The translations under genes and the position numbers were made by a program. DNA of 64,000 bases from Chromatiales bacterium. Lineage in GTDB: Bacteria; Pseudomonadota; Gammaproteobacteria; UBA6429; Thiohalophilaceae. Location: NCBI GenBank assembly GCA_027032075.1, contig JALVOC010000006.1, positions 26,419-90,418 on the forward strand. The letters run 5' to 3'. Shown piece after piece: positions 8,643 to 17,852 of the stretch (position 1 is its first letter; each line of letters starts with the position of its first letter). Below the pieces are notes generated by a model, which had not been told where the DNA came from, searched no databases, and worked only from the letters and a program-made list of their open reading frames with translations.

Positions 8643-8674
8643 AAAAAAAGGGGTTGGCCTGCAAGGCCAACCCC
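8643..8674 (-). terminator. Rho-independent terminator after tRNA-Glu
   Basis: On the minus strand GGGGTTGGCC pairs with GGCCAACCCC around a short loop and is followed by seven T residues. It lies eight bases beyond the tRNA 3' end. Confidence 0.9.
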
Positions 8675-8681
8675 GTCGATA

Positions 8682-8758
8682 TGGCGTCCCCAAGGGGATT
8701 CGAACCCCTGTTGCCGCCGTGAAAGGGCGGTGTCCTAGGCCAACTAGACGATGGGGAC
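8682..8758 (-). tRNA. tRNA-Glu (UUC)
   Basis: The minus strand folds as a cloverleaf beginning GTCCCCATCGTCTAGTTGG. The anticodon loop CCTTTCA carries TTC, the T arm holds GGTTCGAATCC, and the 3' CCA is encoded. It lies near gltX and glnS but is separately terminated. Confidence 0.96.
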
Positions 8759-9027
8759 AAAAACCTGTTCAGTTCTCATCTGTGGATTTGGCAATCTGTA
8801 AAGAGTCACCATATCCGCCTGGCCAAACCAGACAAGTACGGCGCCTTTGCCGGTTTCAATTGCCTGGATCGATACCGGTGTTGCCGGTATCGAAATCCGG
8901 ACATCCGTAATCACGATCCCCGGATAAAGCGCAATGCATCCGCCTGTTCATACTCCTGCGGTCAGCGGTGATTGCCGCCCACGTTTCCCGCGGCTTCGAT
9001 AGCCTGACCGGAAAGGTGGACCAAATC
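8759..9027. other. Spacer between tRNA-Glu and tRNA-Ala
   Basis: No convincing gene is seen. It includes a perfect 9-bp hairpin, CGATACCGG (8870-8878) with CCGGTATCG (8884-8892) around TGTTG, without a T-run. This could be a tRNA trailer or processing structure. Confidence 0.5.
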
Positions 9028-9103
<76 letters not shown>

Positions 9104-9195
9104 GCAAAACAGGACGCGAACTGTACATGCCACACAGATAGCTGTCAAGATGTTGATCGGGATTGAACAACCATTCGCCAGCGTGCCCGCCCGGG

Positions 9196-10893
9196 CTATT
9201 TTCCGCCCTTTTTCTCAATCTTGGCCCAGCTGTCACGCAGGCTGACAATACGGTTGAAAACCGGCCTGTCTCCCGCCAGGTGTTCGCTGTCGAGACAAAA
9301 ATAGCCTTCCCGCTCGAACTGGAATTGCTCACCAGGGCGGGCGCCGGCGAGGTTGGCCTCAACGAAACAGTGGGTCAGGGTACGTAACGAATCGGGATTG
9401 AGGTAATCCCGGTAGTCCTTCCCCTCTTTCGCTTTGTCGGGATTGGGATGATTGAAAAGACGATCATACAAGCGGATTTCGGCGTTGATCGCATCGCTGG
9501 CCGACACCCAGTGGATCACCCCTTTCACCTTGCGACCTTCCGGATTGGCCCCGAGGGTGGCCGGATCATAACTGCACCGCAGTTCAATCACTTCACCCTC
9601 TACGTCCTTGATCACTTCATCACAACGGATCACATAGGCATTCCTTAATCTCACCTCGCCTCCGCTAACCAGCCGTTTGAATTTTTTTGGCGCCTCTTCC
9701 CGAAAATCAGCCTGCTCGATATAGATTTCACGGCTGAAGGTCAGTTGCCGGCTTCCCATGGACTCATCCTGCGGGTGGTTGGGGGCCGTCAGCTTTTCCT
9801 GCCGCCCTTCCGGGTAATTGGTGATCACCACTTTCAGTGGATGCAGCACGGCCATGCGGCGCGGGGCGTGAATGTTCAGATCCTCACGCACGCAATTTTC
9901 CAGCACCGCCATTTCCACAAAATTATCGGATTTGGTGACACCGATCCGATCGCAGAAATCCCGGATCGCCGCTGGTGTGTAACCCCGTCTGCGCATGCCG
10001 GCGATGGTGGGCATGCGAGGATCGTCCCAACCCTCCACATAACCGCCTTCCACCAGTTCGGTGAGTTTGCGCTTGCTGGTAATGGTGTGTTCCAGTACCA
10101 GGCGGGAAAACTCGATCTGCTGCGGATGGCAGGGTGTTTCCAGTTCGTTCAGGTACCAGTCGTACAGGGGGCGATGATCCTCGAACTCCAGCGTGCAAAG
10201 GGAGTGCGTGATCCCCTCGATGGAATCCGACAGACAGTGAGTGAAGTCGTACATGGGATAGATACACCACTCCTCCCCGGTTTGATGATGCACTACCCCG
10301 TGACGGATGCGATAAATCGTCGGATCACGCATATTGATGTTGGGTGATGCCATATCGATCCTGGCACGCAGAACCTTTTCCCCGTCCTGAAACTCACCCT
10401 GGCGCATGCGGGCAAACAGATCCAGATTCTCCTCGATGCTGCGATTGCGAAAGGGGCTGTCCTTGCCGGGTTCGGTCAAGGTGCCGCGATAGGCGCGGAT
10501 CTCTTCAGCGGAAAGATCACACACATAGGCCTTGCCTTTTTTTATCAGTTGGACGGCGTAATCATATAATTTTTCAAAGTAGTCGGAGGCATAATAAAGC
10601 CGCTCCCCCCAGTCATAGCCCAACCAGCGCACGTCTCGCTGGATGGCTTCGACGAATTCCGCATTTTCCTTGTGCGGGTTGGTGTCATCGAAGCGCAGGT
10701 TACAGGTGCCGTGGTAATCCTCGGCAATCCCGAAATTGAGACATATCGATTTGGCATGACCAATATGCAGGAAGCCGTTCGGTTCCGGCGGGAAACGGGT
10801 GGCCACCCTGCCATCATTCTTGCCGGCCCTGATATCCGCCTCGATGATCTGGCGAATAAAATTAGTTGGTTTGGGGTGTTCTTCACTGCTCAT
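9196..10893 (-). CDS. glnS: Glutaminyl-tRNA synthetase
   Basis: A 565-residue class I synthetase that charges tRNA-Gln with glutamine in the cytosol. It has PTNFIRQII near the start, the HIGH motif in [15 protein letters not shown] (about 34-49), and the KMSKS equivalent TSKRKL. The C-terminal beta-barrel anticodon-binding region is complete. Length matches E. coli GlnS (554). The start is ATG 10893, preceded by AAGG; a TTG three codons earlier is less likely. Its presence means this lineage does not depend on the GatCAB route for Gln-tRNA. It follows gltX in the same direction, with repeat copy B between them. Confidence 0.97.
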   Translation of the reverse strand: MSSEEHPKPTNFIRQIIEADIRAGKNDGRVATRFPPEPNGFLHIGHAKSICLNFGIAEDYHGTCNLRFDDTNPHKENAEFVEAIQRDVRWLGYDWGERLYYASDYFEKLYDYAVQLIKKGKAYVCDLSAEEIRAYRGTLTEPGKDSPFRNRSIEENLDLFARMRQGEFQDGEKVLRARIDMASPNINMRDPTIYRIRHGVVHHQTGEEWCIYPMYDFTHCLSDSIEGITHSLCTLEFEDHRPLYDWYLNELETPCHPQQIEFSRLVLEHTITSKRKLTELVEGGYVEGWDDPRMPTIAGMRRRGYTPAAIRDFCDRIGVTKSDNFVEMAVLENCVREDLNIHAPRRMAVLHPLKVVITNYPEGRQEKLTAPNHPQDESMGSRQLTFSREIYIEQADFREEAPKKFKRLVSGGEVRLRNAYVIRCDEVIKDVEGEVIELRCSYDPATLGANPEGRKVKGVIHWVSASDAINAEIRLYDRLFNHPNPDKAKEGKDYRDYLNPDSLRTLTHCFVEANLAGARPGEQFQFEREGYFCLDSEHLAGDRPVFNRIVSLRDSWAKIEKKGGK

Positions 10894-10965
10894 GCATTTC
10901 AACCTTTTGCTTTTTTTGTCGCGGCTGCGCTAATCGTTACTCATAATGGAAATCAGGCCGTTAAA

Positions 10966-11060
10966 TTAAGTATTCCGAATACCACTCCACTTCAGCCACG
11001 GATACAAAACCAGAATCTGCCAACAATGTTAAATGATCTGGTATGCGGAACGCGTATTTA
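10966..11060 (+). repeat. Dispersed MITE-like repeat, copy B
   Basis: A 95-bp copy starting ttaagtattccgaatacca and ending tggtatgcggaacgcgtatt plus ta, so the ends are imperfect inverted repeats. It contains ccagaatctgccaacaatg and ttaaatgatctggtat as in copies D and E. Its last three bases, read on the minus strand, are the TAA stop codon of gltX. Confidence 0.85.
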
Positions 11061-12473
11061 ACCTGCGGATGATGCCGCACGTTGCTGAATAAAGGCCAGC
11101 GCCTTGTCGATACGGCTTATGGTTTTTTCCTTGCCCAGCAAATACAAGGTGACATCGATACCCGGCGAAGAGGCACGGCCCGCCACGGCGACCCGCAGCG
11201 GCATGCCCACTTTGCCCATTTTCAAATCCAGGCTCTCCGCCACCTCAACAATCACCTGGTGAATGGCCCCGCTTTGCCAGTCGTCCAGCTCTGCCAGTTT
11301 TTCCCTGAGTTTGCGCAAGGGTTCCTCTGCCACCGGCCGCAGGTGTTTTTTCGCCGCGGCGGCATCATACTCATCGAAATCCTGATAGAAAAAGGCGCTG
11401 ATTTCCGCCATTTCCACGAGGGTGGAGGCACGTTCCTGCTGGGCTTTTACCACTTCCACAAGGTCCGGACCGGTTGCCGGATCGATACCGAGCTCTCCCA
11501 TGTGATAACTCAAAAGGTGGGCGATGCGGGCGGGATCATCGTTTTTGATGTAGTGTTGATTCAACCACAGTAATTTTTCCGTGTTAAACATGGAGGCAGA
11601 ACGATTCACGTTCTCAAGTTCAAACAGTTCAATCATTTCGTCTATGGAAAAAATTTCCTTGTCACCATGAGACCATCCCAGTCTCACCAGATAGTTCAAC
11701 AGCGCTTCGGGTAAAAAACCCATTTCCCGGTATTGCATCACGCTGGTTGCGCCATGCCGTTTCGACAGGCGGGTACCGTCTTCGCCAAGGATCATCGGTA
11801 CATGGGCATACCTGGGAACGGGCTTACCCATCGCCCGCAATATATTGATCTGGCGGGGGGCGTTATTGATGTGATCGTCCCCACGGATCACATGGGTCAC
11901 CCCCATATCGAGATCATCCACCACCACGGTGAGATTATAGGTAGGGGAACCGTCACTGCGGCGGATGATCAAATCATCCAGTTCACGGTTGTGGATAATG
12001 ACCTTGCCGCGGATGATGTCGTCCATTACCACGTCCCCATCCAGCGGATTGCGAAACCGCACGACATGGGGTTCGTCGGGGCTGATATCCTTGTCGCGGC
12101 AATGGCCATCGTAGCGGGGCTTCTCCTTGCGCGCCATCTGCTCTTCGCGCAGTTGCTCCAGACGTTGTTTCGAGCAGTTGCAGCGATAGGCCTTGCCCTC
12201 CTGCAGCAACTGCTCGATCACTTCCGCATAGCGTTCGAACCGGTCGGTCTGATAAAAAGGACCCTCATCGTATTCCAGCCCCAGCCAGGTCATTCCTTCC
12301 AGGATGGCATTGACTGATTCGGCAGTGGAACGCTCAAGATCCGTATCCTCGATGCGAAGAATAAACTTACCACCATGTTTTCTGGCATATAGCCAGGAAA
12401 AAAGCGCGGTGCGGGCGCCACCGATGTGAAGATAACCGGTGGGGCTGGGAGCAAAACGGGTACGAATAGTCAT
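11058..12473 (-). CDS. gltX: Glutamyl-tRNA synthetase
   Basis: A 471-residue class I synthetase attaching glutamate to tRNA-Glu, which also serves tetrapyrrole synthesis through glutamyl-tRNA. It has the N-terminal signature [18 protein letters not shown], a zinc-site segment CNCSKQRLE ... GHCR, and the KMSKS motif [10 protein letters not shown]. Length is as in other gammaproteobacteria. It is distinct from the shorter gluQ at 4.5 kb. The stop codon lies inside the terminal bases of repeat copy B, so the element sits exactly at the gene's 3' end. Confidence 0.97.
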   Translation of the reverse strand: MTIRTRFAPSPTGYLHIGGARTALFSWLYARKHGGKFILRIEDTDLERSTAESVNAILEGMTWLGLEYDEGPFYQTDRFERYAEVIEQLLQEGKAYRCNCSKQRLEQLREEQMARKEKPRYDGHCRDKDISPDEPHVVRFRNPLDGDVVMDDIIRGKVIIHNRELDDLIIRRSDGSPTYNLTVVVDDLDMGVTHVIRGDDHINNAPRQINILRAMGKPVPRYAHVPMILGEDGTRLSKRHGATSVMQYREMGFLPEALLNYLVRLGWSHGDKEIFSIDEMIELFELENVNRSASMFNTEKLLWLNQHYIKNDDPARIAHLLSYHMGELGIDPATGPDLVEVVKAQQERASTLVEMAEISAFFYQDFDEYDAAAAKKHLRPVAEEPLRKLREKLAELDDWQSGAIHQVIVEVAESLDLKMGKVGMPLRVAVAGRASSPGIDVTLYLLGKEKTISRIDKALAFIQQRAASSAG

Positions 12474-12580
12474 TGAACGGCGGATTCCTGTTATTTCTTC
12501 GGGAGCGGTATTTTACCTGCGATGCGGCAAAAAATCAGGACTATACTGAAATTACAGGTTTTGAAAGAATTACCGATAAC

Positions 12581-12785
12581 TAAATAGGCGTTCCGAATAC
12601 CAGTACACTTGGGAAACGGAGCATCAGGACCTGAGGTCTTTTACATGACCGTCAGCCGCAGGGAGGCGGCTGTCGAGCGTACAGGGAGGTATTTACAGCG
12701 TGTCATGTAAAAGACCTCAGGTCCTGATGCGATACTTAAATCCGGTAATAATACTAAATGATCTGGTATTCGGAACGCCGATTTA
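12581..12785 (+). repeat. Dispersed MITE-like repeat, copy C, split by an insertion
   Basis: The outer ends taaataggcgttccgaatac (12581-12600) and gtattcggaacgccgattta (12766-12785) are near-perfect inverted repeats. The right part ataatactaaatgatctgg matches the other copies. The middle of the element is replaced by a separate hairpin element at 12621-12730. The copy fills most of the 400-base gap between gltX and crp and ends about 90 bases before the crp start. Confidence 0.85.
12621..12730. repeat. 110-bp hairpin element nested in repeat copy C
   Basis: Two perfect 29-base inverted arms, 12621-12649 and 12702-12730 (arm begins gcatcaggacctgaggtctt), flank a 52-base centre. The centre has its own hairpin, CAGCCGC (12653-12659) with GCGGCTG (12666-12672), and a segment tacagggaggtatttacagc. 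It codes for nothing obvious. The shape is that of a REP/BIME-like or non-autonomous palindromic element. Confidence 0.85.
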
Positions 12786-12876
12786 GAGTAGAGTACCCAG
12801 TGAAATTCGGTACCGGTTTGAAGCAAATGCGGATTTGTTTCAAAGATACTTCAACCGTGATAAACCTGCTCCCTTT

Positions 12877-13569
12877 ATGACTGATACAGAGAAAGCTGCC
12901 GCCCCCCAGGCCACATGTGAAGTCGATCCGAAGGCAATTGCCAGGTTCCTTGATTTCTGTGAGCGTCGCAGCATTCCGAAAAAACATCTGATCCTGCGCA
13001 AGGGCGATCCGGCCAACACCCTCTACTACCTGATTGAGGGAACGGCCACGGTCCTGATGGAAGACGAGGAGGATCCCGGACATGAAATCATCCTTGCCTA
13101 TCTCAATGGCGGGGAATTTATCGGTGAGATCGGCCTGTTTTTCCACACCGGGCTGCGCAGCACCCATGTGCGGGCCCGCACCCGGTGCGAACTGGCGGCA
13201 ATCAAATATGAGGAGTTGAACCGCCTCTTCCGGCATGAACTGAAAGAGGAGCATGCGCAAATCCTGACAGCGGTGGGACGGCAACTGTCACAGCGTTTGA
13301 TGCAAACCAGCCGTAAGGTCGGGCAACTCGCCTTCATGGACGTCGCCGGGCGGGTGGCACGCACCCTGCTGGAAATGAGTCACGCACCCGAAGCCCTGAC
13401 CCACCCCGACGGCATGCAGATCCATATTTCCCGCCAGGAAATCGCCCGCATCGTGGGCTGCTCCCGTGAGATGGCGGGAAGGGTCCTGAAAAACCTCGCC
13501 GAACAAAACATGATCCACGTTAAAGGTATGGATATCGTGGTGTTGCAGGAGCAAAAAAGCGCGGAATAA
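12877..13569 (+). CDS. crp: cAMP receptor protein (CRP/Vfr orthologue)
   Basis: A 230-residue transcription regulator. Residues about 15-130 are a cyclic nucleotide-binding domain with GEFIGEIGLFF and the phosphate-binding RSTHVRART. The dimer helix contains RLMQTSRKVGQLAFMDV, where the Thr-Ser pair that contacts the adenine in CRP is kept. The C-terminal winged helix has SRQEIARIVGCSREMAGR, keeping the Arg-Glu and Arg residues that read TGTGA half-sites. It should therefore answer to cAMP and bind CRP-type sites (inference from conservation). ATG 12877 is chosen by homology; the frame extends to a TTG at 12835. Repeat copy C lies just upstream. Confidence 0.92.
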   Translation: MTDTEKAAAPQATCEVDPKAIARFLDFCERRSIPKKHLILRKGDPANTLYYLIEGTATVLMEDEEDPGHEIILAYLNGGEFIGEIGLFFHTGLRSTHVRARTRCELAAIKYEELNRLFRHELKEEHAQILTAVGRQLSQRLMQTSRKVGQLAFMDVAGRVARTLLEMSHAPEALTHPDGMQIHISRQEIARIVGCSREMAGRVLKNLAEQNMIHVKGMDIVVLQEQKSAE

Positions 13570-13574
13570 AAAAA

Positions 13575-13595
13575 GGCCTCGCGGGGAGCGAGGCC
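13575..13595. other. Hairpin just after crp
   Basis: GGCCTCGC (13575-13582) pairs with GCGAGGCC (13588-13595). The plus strand has no T-run after it, but seven A residues precede it, so it would terminate leftward transcription better than crp. Its proximity to the crp stop suggests a bidirectional or mRNA-end role. Confidence 0.55.
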
Positions 13596-13660
13596 GAGTA
13601 AATGCGCAATTTCTGCGCAGGGGGAGGAAACCAAAACCTAACCTGAAAAAATAACTGCTT

Positions 13661-13704
13661 AAGCTGCCGGCCGGAGACATTGTTGCCGGCTTGTTTATTT
13701 TTTC
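13661..13704 (+). terminator. Possible terminator of crp
   Basis: GCCGGC near 13666-13671 pairs with GCCGGC at 13685-13690 and is followed by ttgtttattttttc. The stem is short with a long loop, so this is tentative. Confidence 0.4.
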
Positions 13705-14029
13705 GGCATCAACCGGGAAAACTTTAGTAAAAAAAATAACAACTCAAGTCGTTGTTTACTAAAGCTATTTGTGTAACAAGGGGGATTATTGACAACGCTA
13801 CGACTGAATAATCCTTATCCAGTTGAGGTACTAGATTAACGCTAGCAGAAATCTGCAGAAATGAAAGACCGATTTTATGTCGGTGCTTATGTTTCAATGG
13901 CTAAACTAATGCGATATTCATTGAAAAATCATGCGGAGCCGATTCCACGGCAGGATACGGGGGGCGGGAAACCGGCTCCCGGCATGTCAGGGCACAAATC
14001 GCAGCCGGCTCCGGGAAGCGTCATTCAGG

Positions 14030-14743
14030 TTACCCTTCCTCTTTCAGCCAGACACACTGACCGCCACTGCTCCTGTCTATGGCTGCCAGCCGTTCTGCAT
14101 GTAAAACAAGCTCTTCCTCACTGGCATAAATCACTTTCAGCGGTACACCATCACGCTTGACCTCACGGGGAACCTCCACTCCTGCCTCCCCCGCCTCACT
14201 CAAACCATCAAGAGAGAGCCGGGCCTGACCTCCGGTCATGGCAAGGTAGACTTCCGATAAAATTTCAGCGTCGAGCAATGCGCCGTGCAAATCACGCGCC
14301 GAGTTATCGATCTCATAACGCTTGCACAGGGCGTCCAGGCTGTTTTTCTGACCCGGGTGCATGTTGCGGGCCATCACCAGGGTGTCCAGCACGGTGCAGA
14401 AATCCTCCAATGAGCTGGCTCTGGGATCAAGTCGCTTCAATTCATGGTTGATAAAACCAACGTCGAAGGGGGCGTTATGAATAATGAGTTCGGCACCGCG
14501 GATGAATTCGAGAAAATCATCGACGATATCAGCGAATACCGGCTTGTCCGCGAGAAACGCATTGGTAATGCCGTGAACTTCGATGGCGCCTTCATCGATT
14601 TCGCGTTCGGGATTGATATATTGGTGATAACGGTTATCGGTGAGGTGGCGGTTGATCAACTCCACACAGCCGATTTCGATAATGCGATGACCCTGAGCAG
14701 GTTCGAGGCCGGTGGTTTCTGTATCAAGAACGATTTGGCGCAT
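14030..14743 (-). CDS. dnaQ: DNA polymerase III epsilon subunit (proofreading exonuclease)
   Basis: A 237-residue DEDDh 3'-5' exonuclease. Motif Exo I is VLDTETTGLEP, Exo II includes ELIIHNAPFDVGFIN, and Exo III is HGALLDAEILSEVYLAM with the catalytic His and Asp. The C-terminal ~60 residues are the part that tethers epsilon to the alpha polymerase subunit. Length matches E. coli DnaQ (243). It lies just downstream of rnhA in the same direction, the reverse of the overlapping divergent arrangement in E. coli. Confidence 0.95.
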   Translation of the reverse strand: MRQIVLDTETTGLEPAQGHRIIEIGCVELINRHLTDNRYHQYINPEREIDEGAIEVHGITNAFLADKPVFADIVDDFLEFIRGAELIIHNAPFDVGFINHELKRLDPRASSLEDFCTVLDTLVMARNMHPGQKNSLDALCKRYEIDNSARDLHGALLDAEILSEVYLAMTGGQARLSLDGLSEAGEAGVEVPREVKRDGVPLKVIYASEEELVLHAERLAAIDRSSGGQCVWLKEEG

Positions 14744-14785
14744 ACATTACAGGGTAAAGATACAAGGGGAAAGATACAAGCCCCT

Positions 14786-15235
14786 TTATCTTTTTCCTGC
14801 CATTAACTCATCGATCCCCCGGTTTGCCAGTTCATCCGCGCGTTCATTCTCGGGGTGGCCGCTGTGCCCTCTGACCCAGTGCCACTCTACCTGATGCTTG
14901 CTCACGGCATCATCCAGCCTTTGCCACAGATCCATGTTCTTTACCGGCTTTTTTGCAGAGGTTTTCCAGCCGCGTTTTTTCCAGTTGGCAAGCCATTCGG
15001 TGATGCCTTTACGGACGTATTGTGAATCAGTGGTCAAGTGCACCTTGCATGTCCGCGACAAGGTTTCCAGCGCCTTTATCGCCGCCATCAGCTCCATGCG
15101 GTTATTGGTGGTGTTGGCTTCAGCGCCATAAAGTTCCTTTTCATGATCCCCGTACCGCAGCAACACACCCCAACCTCCCGGGCCGGGATTGCCCCGGCAG
15201 GCGCCATCGGTAAAAACTTCCACTACTTTGTCCAT
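14786..15235 (-). CDS. rnhA: Ribonuclease HI
   Basis: A 149-residue enzyme that cuts RNA in RNA:DNA hybrids, for R-loop and primer removal. The four acidic metal ligands are visible in [14 protein letters not shown], in [10 protein letters not shown], in TTDSQYV and near the C-terminus in [10 protein letters not shown]. The basic protrusion [14 protein letters not shown] that grips the hybrid is present. It lies 3 bases after the methyltransferase gene and 42 before dnaQ, so the three genes probably form one leftward transcript. Confidence 0.97.
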   Translation of the reverse strand: MDKVVEVFTDGACRGNPGPGGWGVLLRYGDHEKELYGAEANTTNNRMELMAAIKALETLSRTCKVHLTTDSQYVRKGITEWLANWKKRGWKTSAKKPVKNMDLWQRLDDAVSKHQVEWHWVRGHSGHPENERADELANRGIDELMAGKR

Positions 15236-15238
15236 GCA

Positions 15239-16036
15239 TTACTCCGTTGAGGTTTTATGCTGGTTCGACATCGGTTTGACCAGTTCGGGAGAAGCCATTT
15301 TTCGCCGCGAACGCCAGCGGGGTCGGATGGGAGTCAAGGTGGCCACACGTTTTCTTGCCACCAGTACATAGCCCCCGCCCAGGAGGGAAAAGTATCGTTT
15401 TCCGATACGCTCCAGAAACTGTAGCCGTGCCAGCAAACCTTCCTGTTGCACCGGCGGGCGGTAAAAATAGTAACGTGTTTCCATGATCTCAAAACCCAGC
15501 AGTGCCAGCCAGTCTTTCGCCCGGGTGGTACTGATAAAGTGTCCGCACCAGGGAAGTTGTCCGCGCCACCCCAACAACCAGCGCCACACGCCCCACCAGC
15601 TGAAAGGATTGAACCCCAATACCACCACATGCCCTTCCGGCACCAGGGTACGTTCCACTTCGCGCAGCACCTCGTGTGGCGTATCGGACAGTTCCAGCAC
15701 ATGTGGCAGAACGATGACGTCCAGGCTGTCGCTTGCGACCGGCAATGCCTGCGGCTGACCGTGAAAACGTGGTGAACCCAACTCCGTTTTCTCATGGCAA
15801 ATGTCCATCAGCATGCAGCGCGATACCCGGCTGCTGCGCAACCATTCCGATTGGGCTGGATGGCCGATAAACAACAGGTAGAAACCAAACAGGTTGCTCA
15901 GCACCTCATTCATCTGCCTGTTTTCGTCGGCCTCCACCTGGGCACCAAGGGGTGTCCGGTACCATTGATGCAGGGCCTGCCAGATATTGCCCGTCATCGC
16001 ACAGCGGGTAAAACGGCGCTTGTGTTTTTTCACCAT
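15239..16036 (-). CDS. Class I SAM-dependent methyltransferase (YafS-like)
   Basis: A 265-residue predicted methyltransferase, with LPVASDSLDVIVLPHVLEL and LREVERTLVPEGHVVVLGF forming the usual acceptor-side motifs of the type 11 family. Motif I is degenerate, as in YafS-type proteins beside rnhA. The substrate is unknown. The first ATG is at 16036; a second at 15997 (MTGNIWQALHQWY) may be the real start, since the first 13 residues are only basic. E. coli has gloB and yafS in this neighbourhood; gloB is absent here while mltD is kept. Confidence 0.8.
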   Translation of the reverse strand: MVKKHKRRFTRCAMTGNIWQALHQWYRTPLGAQVEADENRQMNEVLSNLFGFYLLFIGHPAQSEWLRSSRVSRCMLMDICHEKTELGSPRFHGQPQALPVASDSLDVIVLPHVLELSDTPHEVLREVERTLVPEGHVVVLGFNPFSWWGVWRWLLGWRGQLPWCGHFISTTRAKDWLALLGFEIMETRYYFYRPPVQQEGLLARLQFLERIGKRYFSLLGGGYVLVARKRVATLTPIRPRWRSRRKMASPELVKPMSNQHKTSTE

Positions 16037-16151
16037 GATAATTGTGTCTGGATTCTCAAATTAATGAAGTATTTGCGATTTTTTTGTCATTATGGGGCAT
16101 CAAAGTGTTACCGTGAAGCTTGACCCCGCCCGCCCGACTTCTTAACATGGC

Positions 16152-16181
16152 TTGACAAGACTTTCGGCTAACTCCAAGAAT
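16152..16181 (+). promoter_or_regulatory. Possible promoter of mltD
   Basis: TTGACA (16152-16157) and AAGAAT (16176-16181) are 18 bases apart. Transcription would start only a few bases before the mltD ATG at 16194, and no Shine-Dalgarno sequence is seen there. The message may be leaderless, or the promoter may be elsewhere. Confidence 0.35.
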
Positions 16182-16193
16182 TTATAACAAATA

Positions 16194-17822
16194 ATGCAGC
16201 GATTGATTCTGTTATTTGCGGTCAGCACGTTGACTGCCTGCAACACCTTCTCCGGCCCCGACTCCCCCCGTTTACCCGTGGCCGGGGCGCCAGAGAGTAT
16301 CCCTGCATTAACGGCTGATCTTCAGGGTGACTACACACCGTTGCGGCCAAAGGAATCCGTCCAGGCCGAAGCAGAAACACTGCCACCCCCCCCGCCGACG
16401 GATCTGTGGGAACGCATCCGGCTTGGATTCAGTCTGCCCGATTCAAACCATAAACGGGTCATGCGCCAGCTTGACTGGTTCGCGCGCCACCCCGCCTACA
16501 TGCAGCGGGTGGCAAAACGGGCTGCCCCCTACCTTCACTATATTATTGAAACTATTGAAGAAAACAACATTCCCTCCGAGATCGCGCTGCTTCCGATTGT
16601 CGAAAGCGCGTTTCAGCCGTTCGCCTATTCCCATGGCCGGGCGGCGGGGATCTGGCAGTTTATTCCTTCCACCGGGCGGCTTTTCGGCCTGAAACAGAAC
16701 TGGTGGTACGATGGCCGCCGGGACGTCTACGCCTCGACCCAGGCAGCGGTGGAGCTGTTGAAGACGCTGCAACATCAGTTCAACGGTGACTGGTTGCTGG
16801 CCCTGGCGGCGTATAACTCCGGTTCCGGGACGGTAAAAAGAGCCATTCGCAATAACCGGCGCCGCGGCAAGACCACGGATTTCTGGTCACTGAAACTTCC
16901 ACCGGAAACAAAGGCTTACGTCCCGAAATTGCTGGCGCTGAAAAAAATCATCGCCGATCCAGCCGCCTATGGTCTTGAGCTGCCGCCCATCTCCAACCAG
17001 GCATACTTCGCCCGGGTTGAGCTGGCATCCCAAATTGATCTGGCCCGCGCCGCGGAACTGGCGGAGATCAGTCTGGATGAACTCTACCGGCTGAACCCCG
17101 GGTACAACCGCTGGGCCACCGCGCCGGGGGGACCGCACAGTTTGCTCATCCCGCGGGAAAAAGTGGATGTCTTTGCCGAAGGCTTGAAATCCCTGCCGCC
17201 CGAAAAACGCATCCGCTGGGTGCGCCACCGCATCCGCAAGGGAGAAACCCTCAGCACCATTGCCGTGCGCTACAACACCAGCATCAGCGCCATCAAACGG
17301 TTCAACCGTATCCGGGGAACACGGCTGCGTGCCGGTCACAGTCTGACCATTCCGGTTGCCAGCCAAAATATCAGCAGCTACCGCCTGAGCGCCAATCAAC
17401 GGAAGAAGTCACTGCAGAACCGCCCCCGCAAGGGACAGAAAATCATCCATATCGTGCAAAATGGCGACACTTTCTGGGATCTGGCTCAAAAACACAAAGT
17501 GAATGTCCGCCAACTGGCCAGATGGAACGGCATGGCACCACGGGATCCCCTCACCCCCGGCCAGAAACTTGTCATCTGGTCACGTGCCGGCCTGAAAACC
17601 TCCTCGCTGGATCATTCCAGCATCACCCTGCCCCCGCGGCGCCACATCACCAAACGCATCGGTTACCGCGTGCGGCGTGGTGATTCGCTGGCAAAGATTT
17701 CCCGCAAGTTCCGCGTCAGCATTAACCAGTTACGCCGCTGGAACCGCCTGCCAAAAGGAAAATACCTGCAACCCGGCCAACGCCTGACCCTCTATATTGA
17801 CGTCACACGGCAATCCAGTTAG
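16194..17822 (+). CDS. mltD: Membrane-bound lytic murein transglycosylase D
   Basis: A 542-residue lipoprotein. The signal peptide ends in the lipobox LTAC (Cys16), so it is anchored to a membrane, probably the outer one. The catalytic SLT domain covers about 115-230, with the general acid Glu in PIVESAFQPFAYS and GIWQFIPSTGRLFGL, then ALAAYNSGSGTV. The C-terminal half has three LysM peptidoglycan-binding repeats, starting near RHRIRKGETLSTIAVRY, HIVQNGDTFWDLAQKH and YRVRRGDSLAKISRKF. It cleaves glycan strands to 1,6-anhydro products during wall growth. It is divergent from the methyltransferase gene. Confidence 0.95.
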   Translation: MQRLILLFAVSTLTACNTFSGPDSPRLPVAGAPESIPALTADLQGDYTPLRPKESVQAEAETLPPPPPTDLWERIRLGFSLPDSNHKRVMRQLDWFARHPAYMQRVAKRAAPYLHYIIETIEENNIPSEIALLPIVESAFQPFAYSHGRAAGIWQFIPSTGRLFGLKQNWWYDGRRDVYASTQAAVELLKTLQHQFNGDWLLALAAYNSGSGTVKRAIRNNRRRGKTTDFWSLKLPPETKAYVPKLLALKKIIADPAAYGLELPPISNQAYFARVELASQIDLARAAELAEISLDELYRLNPGYNRWATAPGGPHSLLIPREKVDVFAEGLKSLPPEKRIRWVRHRIRKGETLSTIAVRYNTSISAIKRFNRIRGTRLRAGHSLTIPVASQNISSYRLSANQRKKSLQNRPRKGQKIIHIVQNGDTFWDLAQKHKVNVRQLARWNGMAPRDPLTPGQKLVIWSRAGLKTSSLDHSSITLPPRRHITKRIGYRVRRGDSLAKISRKFRVSINQLRRWNRLPKGKYLQPGQRLTLYIDVTRQSS

Positions 17823-17852
17823 CCGCAGAAGCAGGGATGACAAAATCCGGGA

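Larger units (their letters stand above)
13570..14029. other. 460-base intergenic region between crp and dnaQ
   Basis: No supportable gene is seen. It holds the two hairpins after crp and an interrupted palindrome at 13722-13764. In that palindrome CTTTAGTAAA pairs with TTTACTAAAG, and AACAAC with GTTGTT. A small regulatory RNA or operator is possible but no promoter stands out. Confidence 0.5.

Noticed and set aside
12621..12730. CRISPR-like array
   Set aside because: There are only two arms and they are inverted, not direct, repeats; there are no spacers or cas genes.
13861..14160. 99-codon frame in the crp-dnaQ gap
   Set aside because: It runs antisense into the dnaQ 3' end, has no ribosome site and no protein-like pattern.
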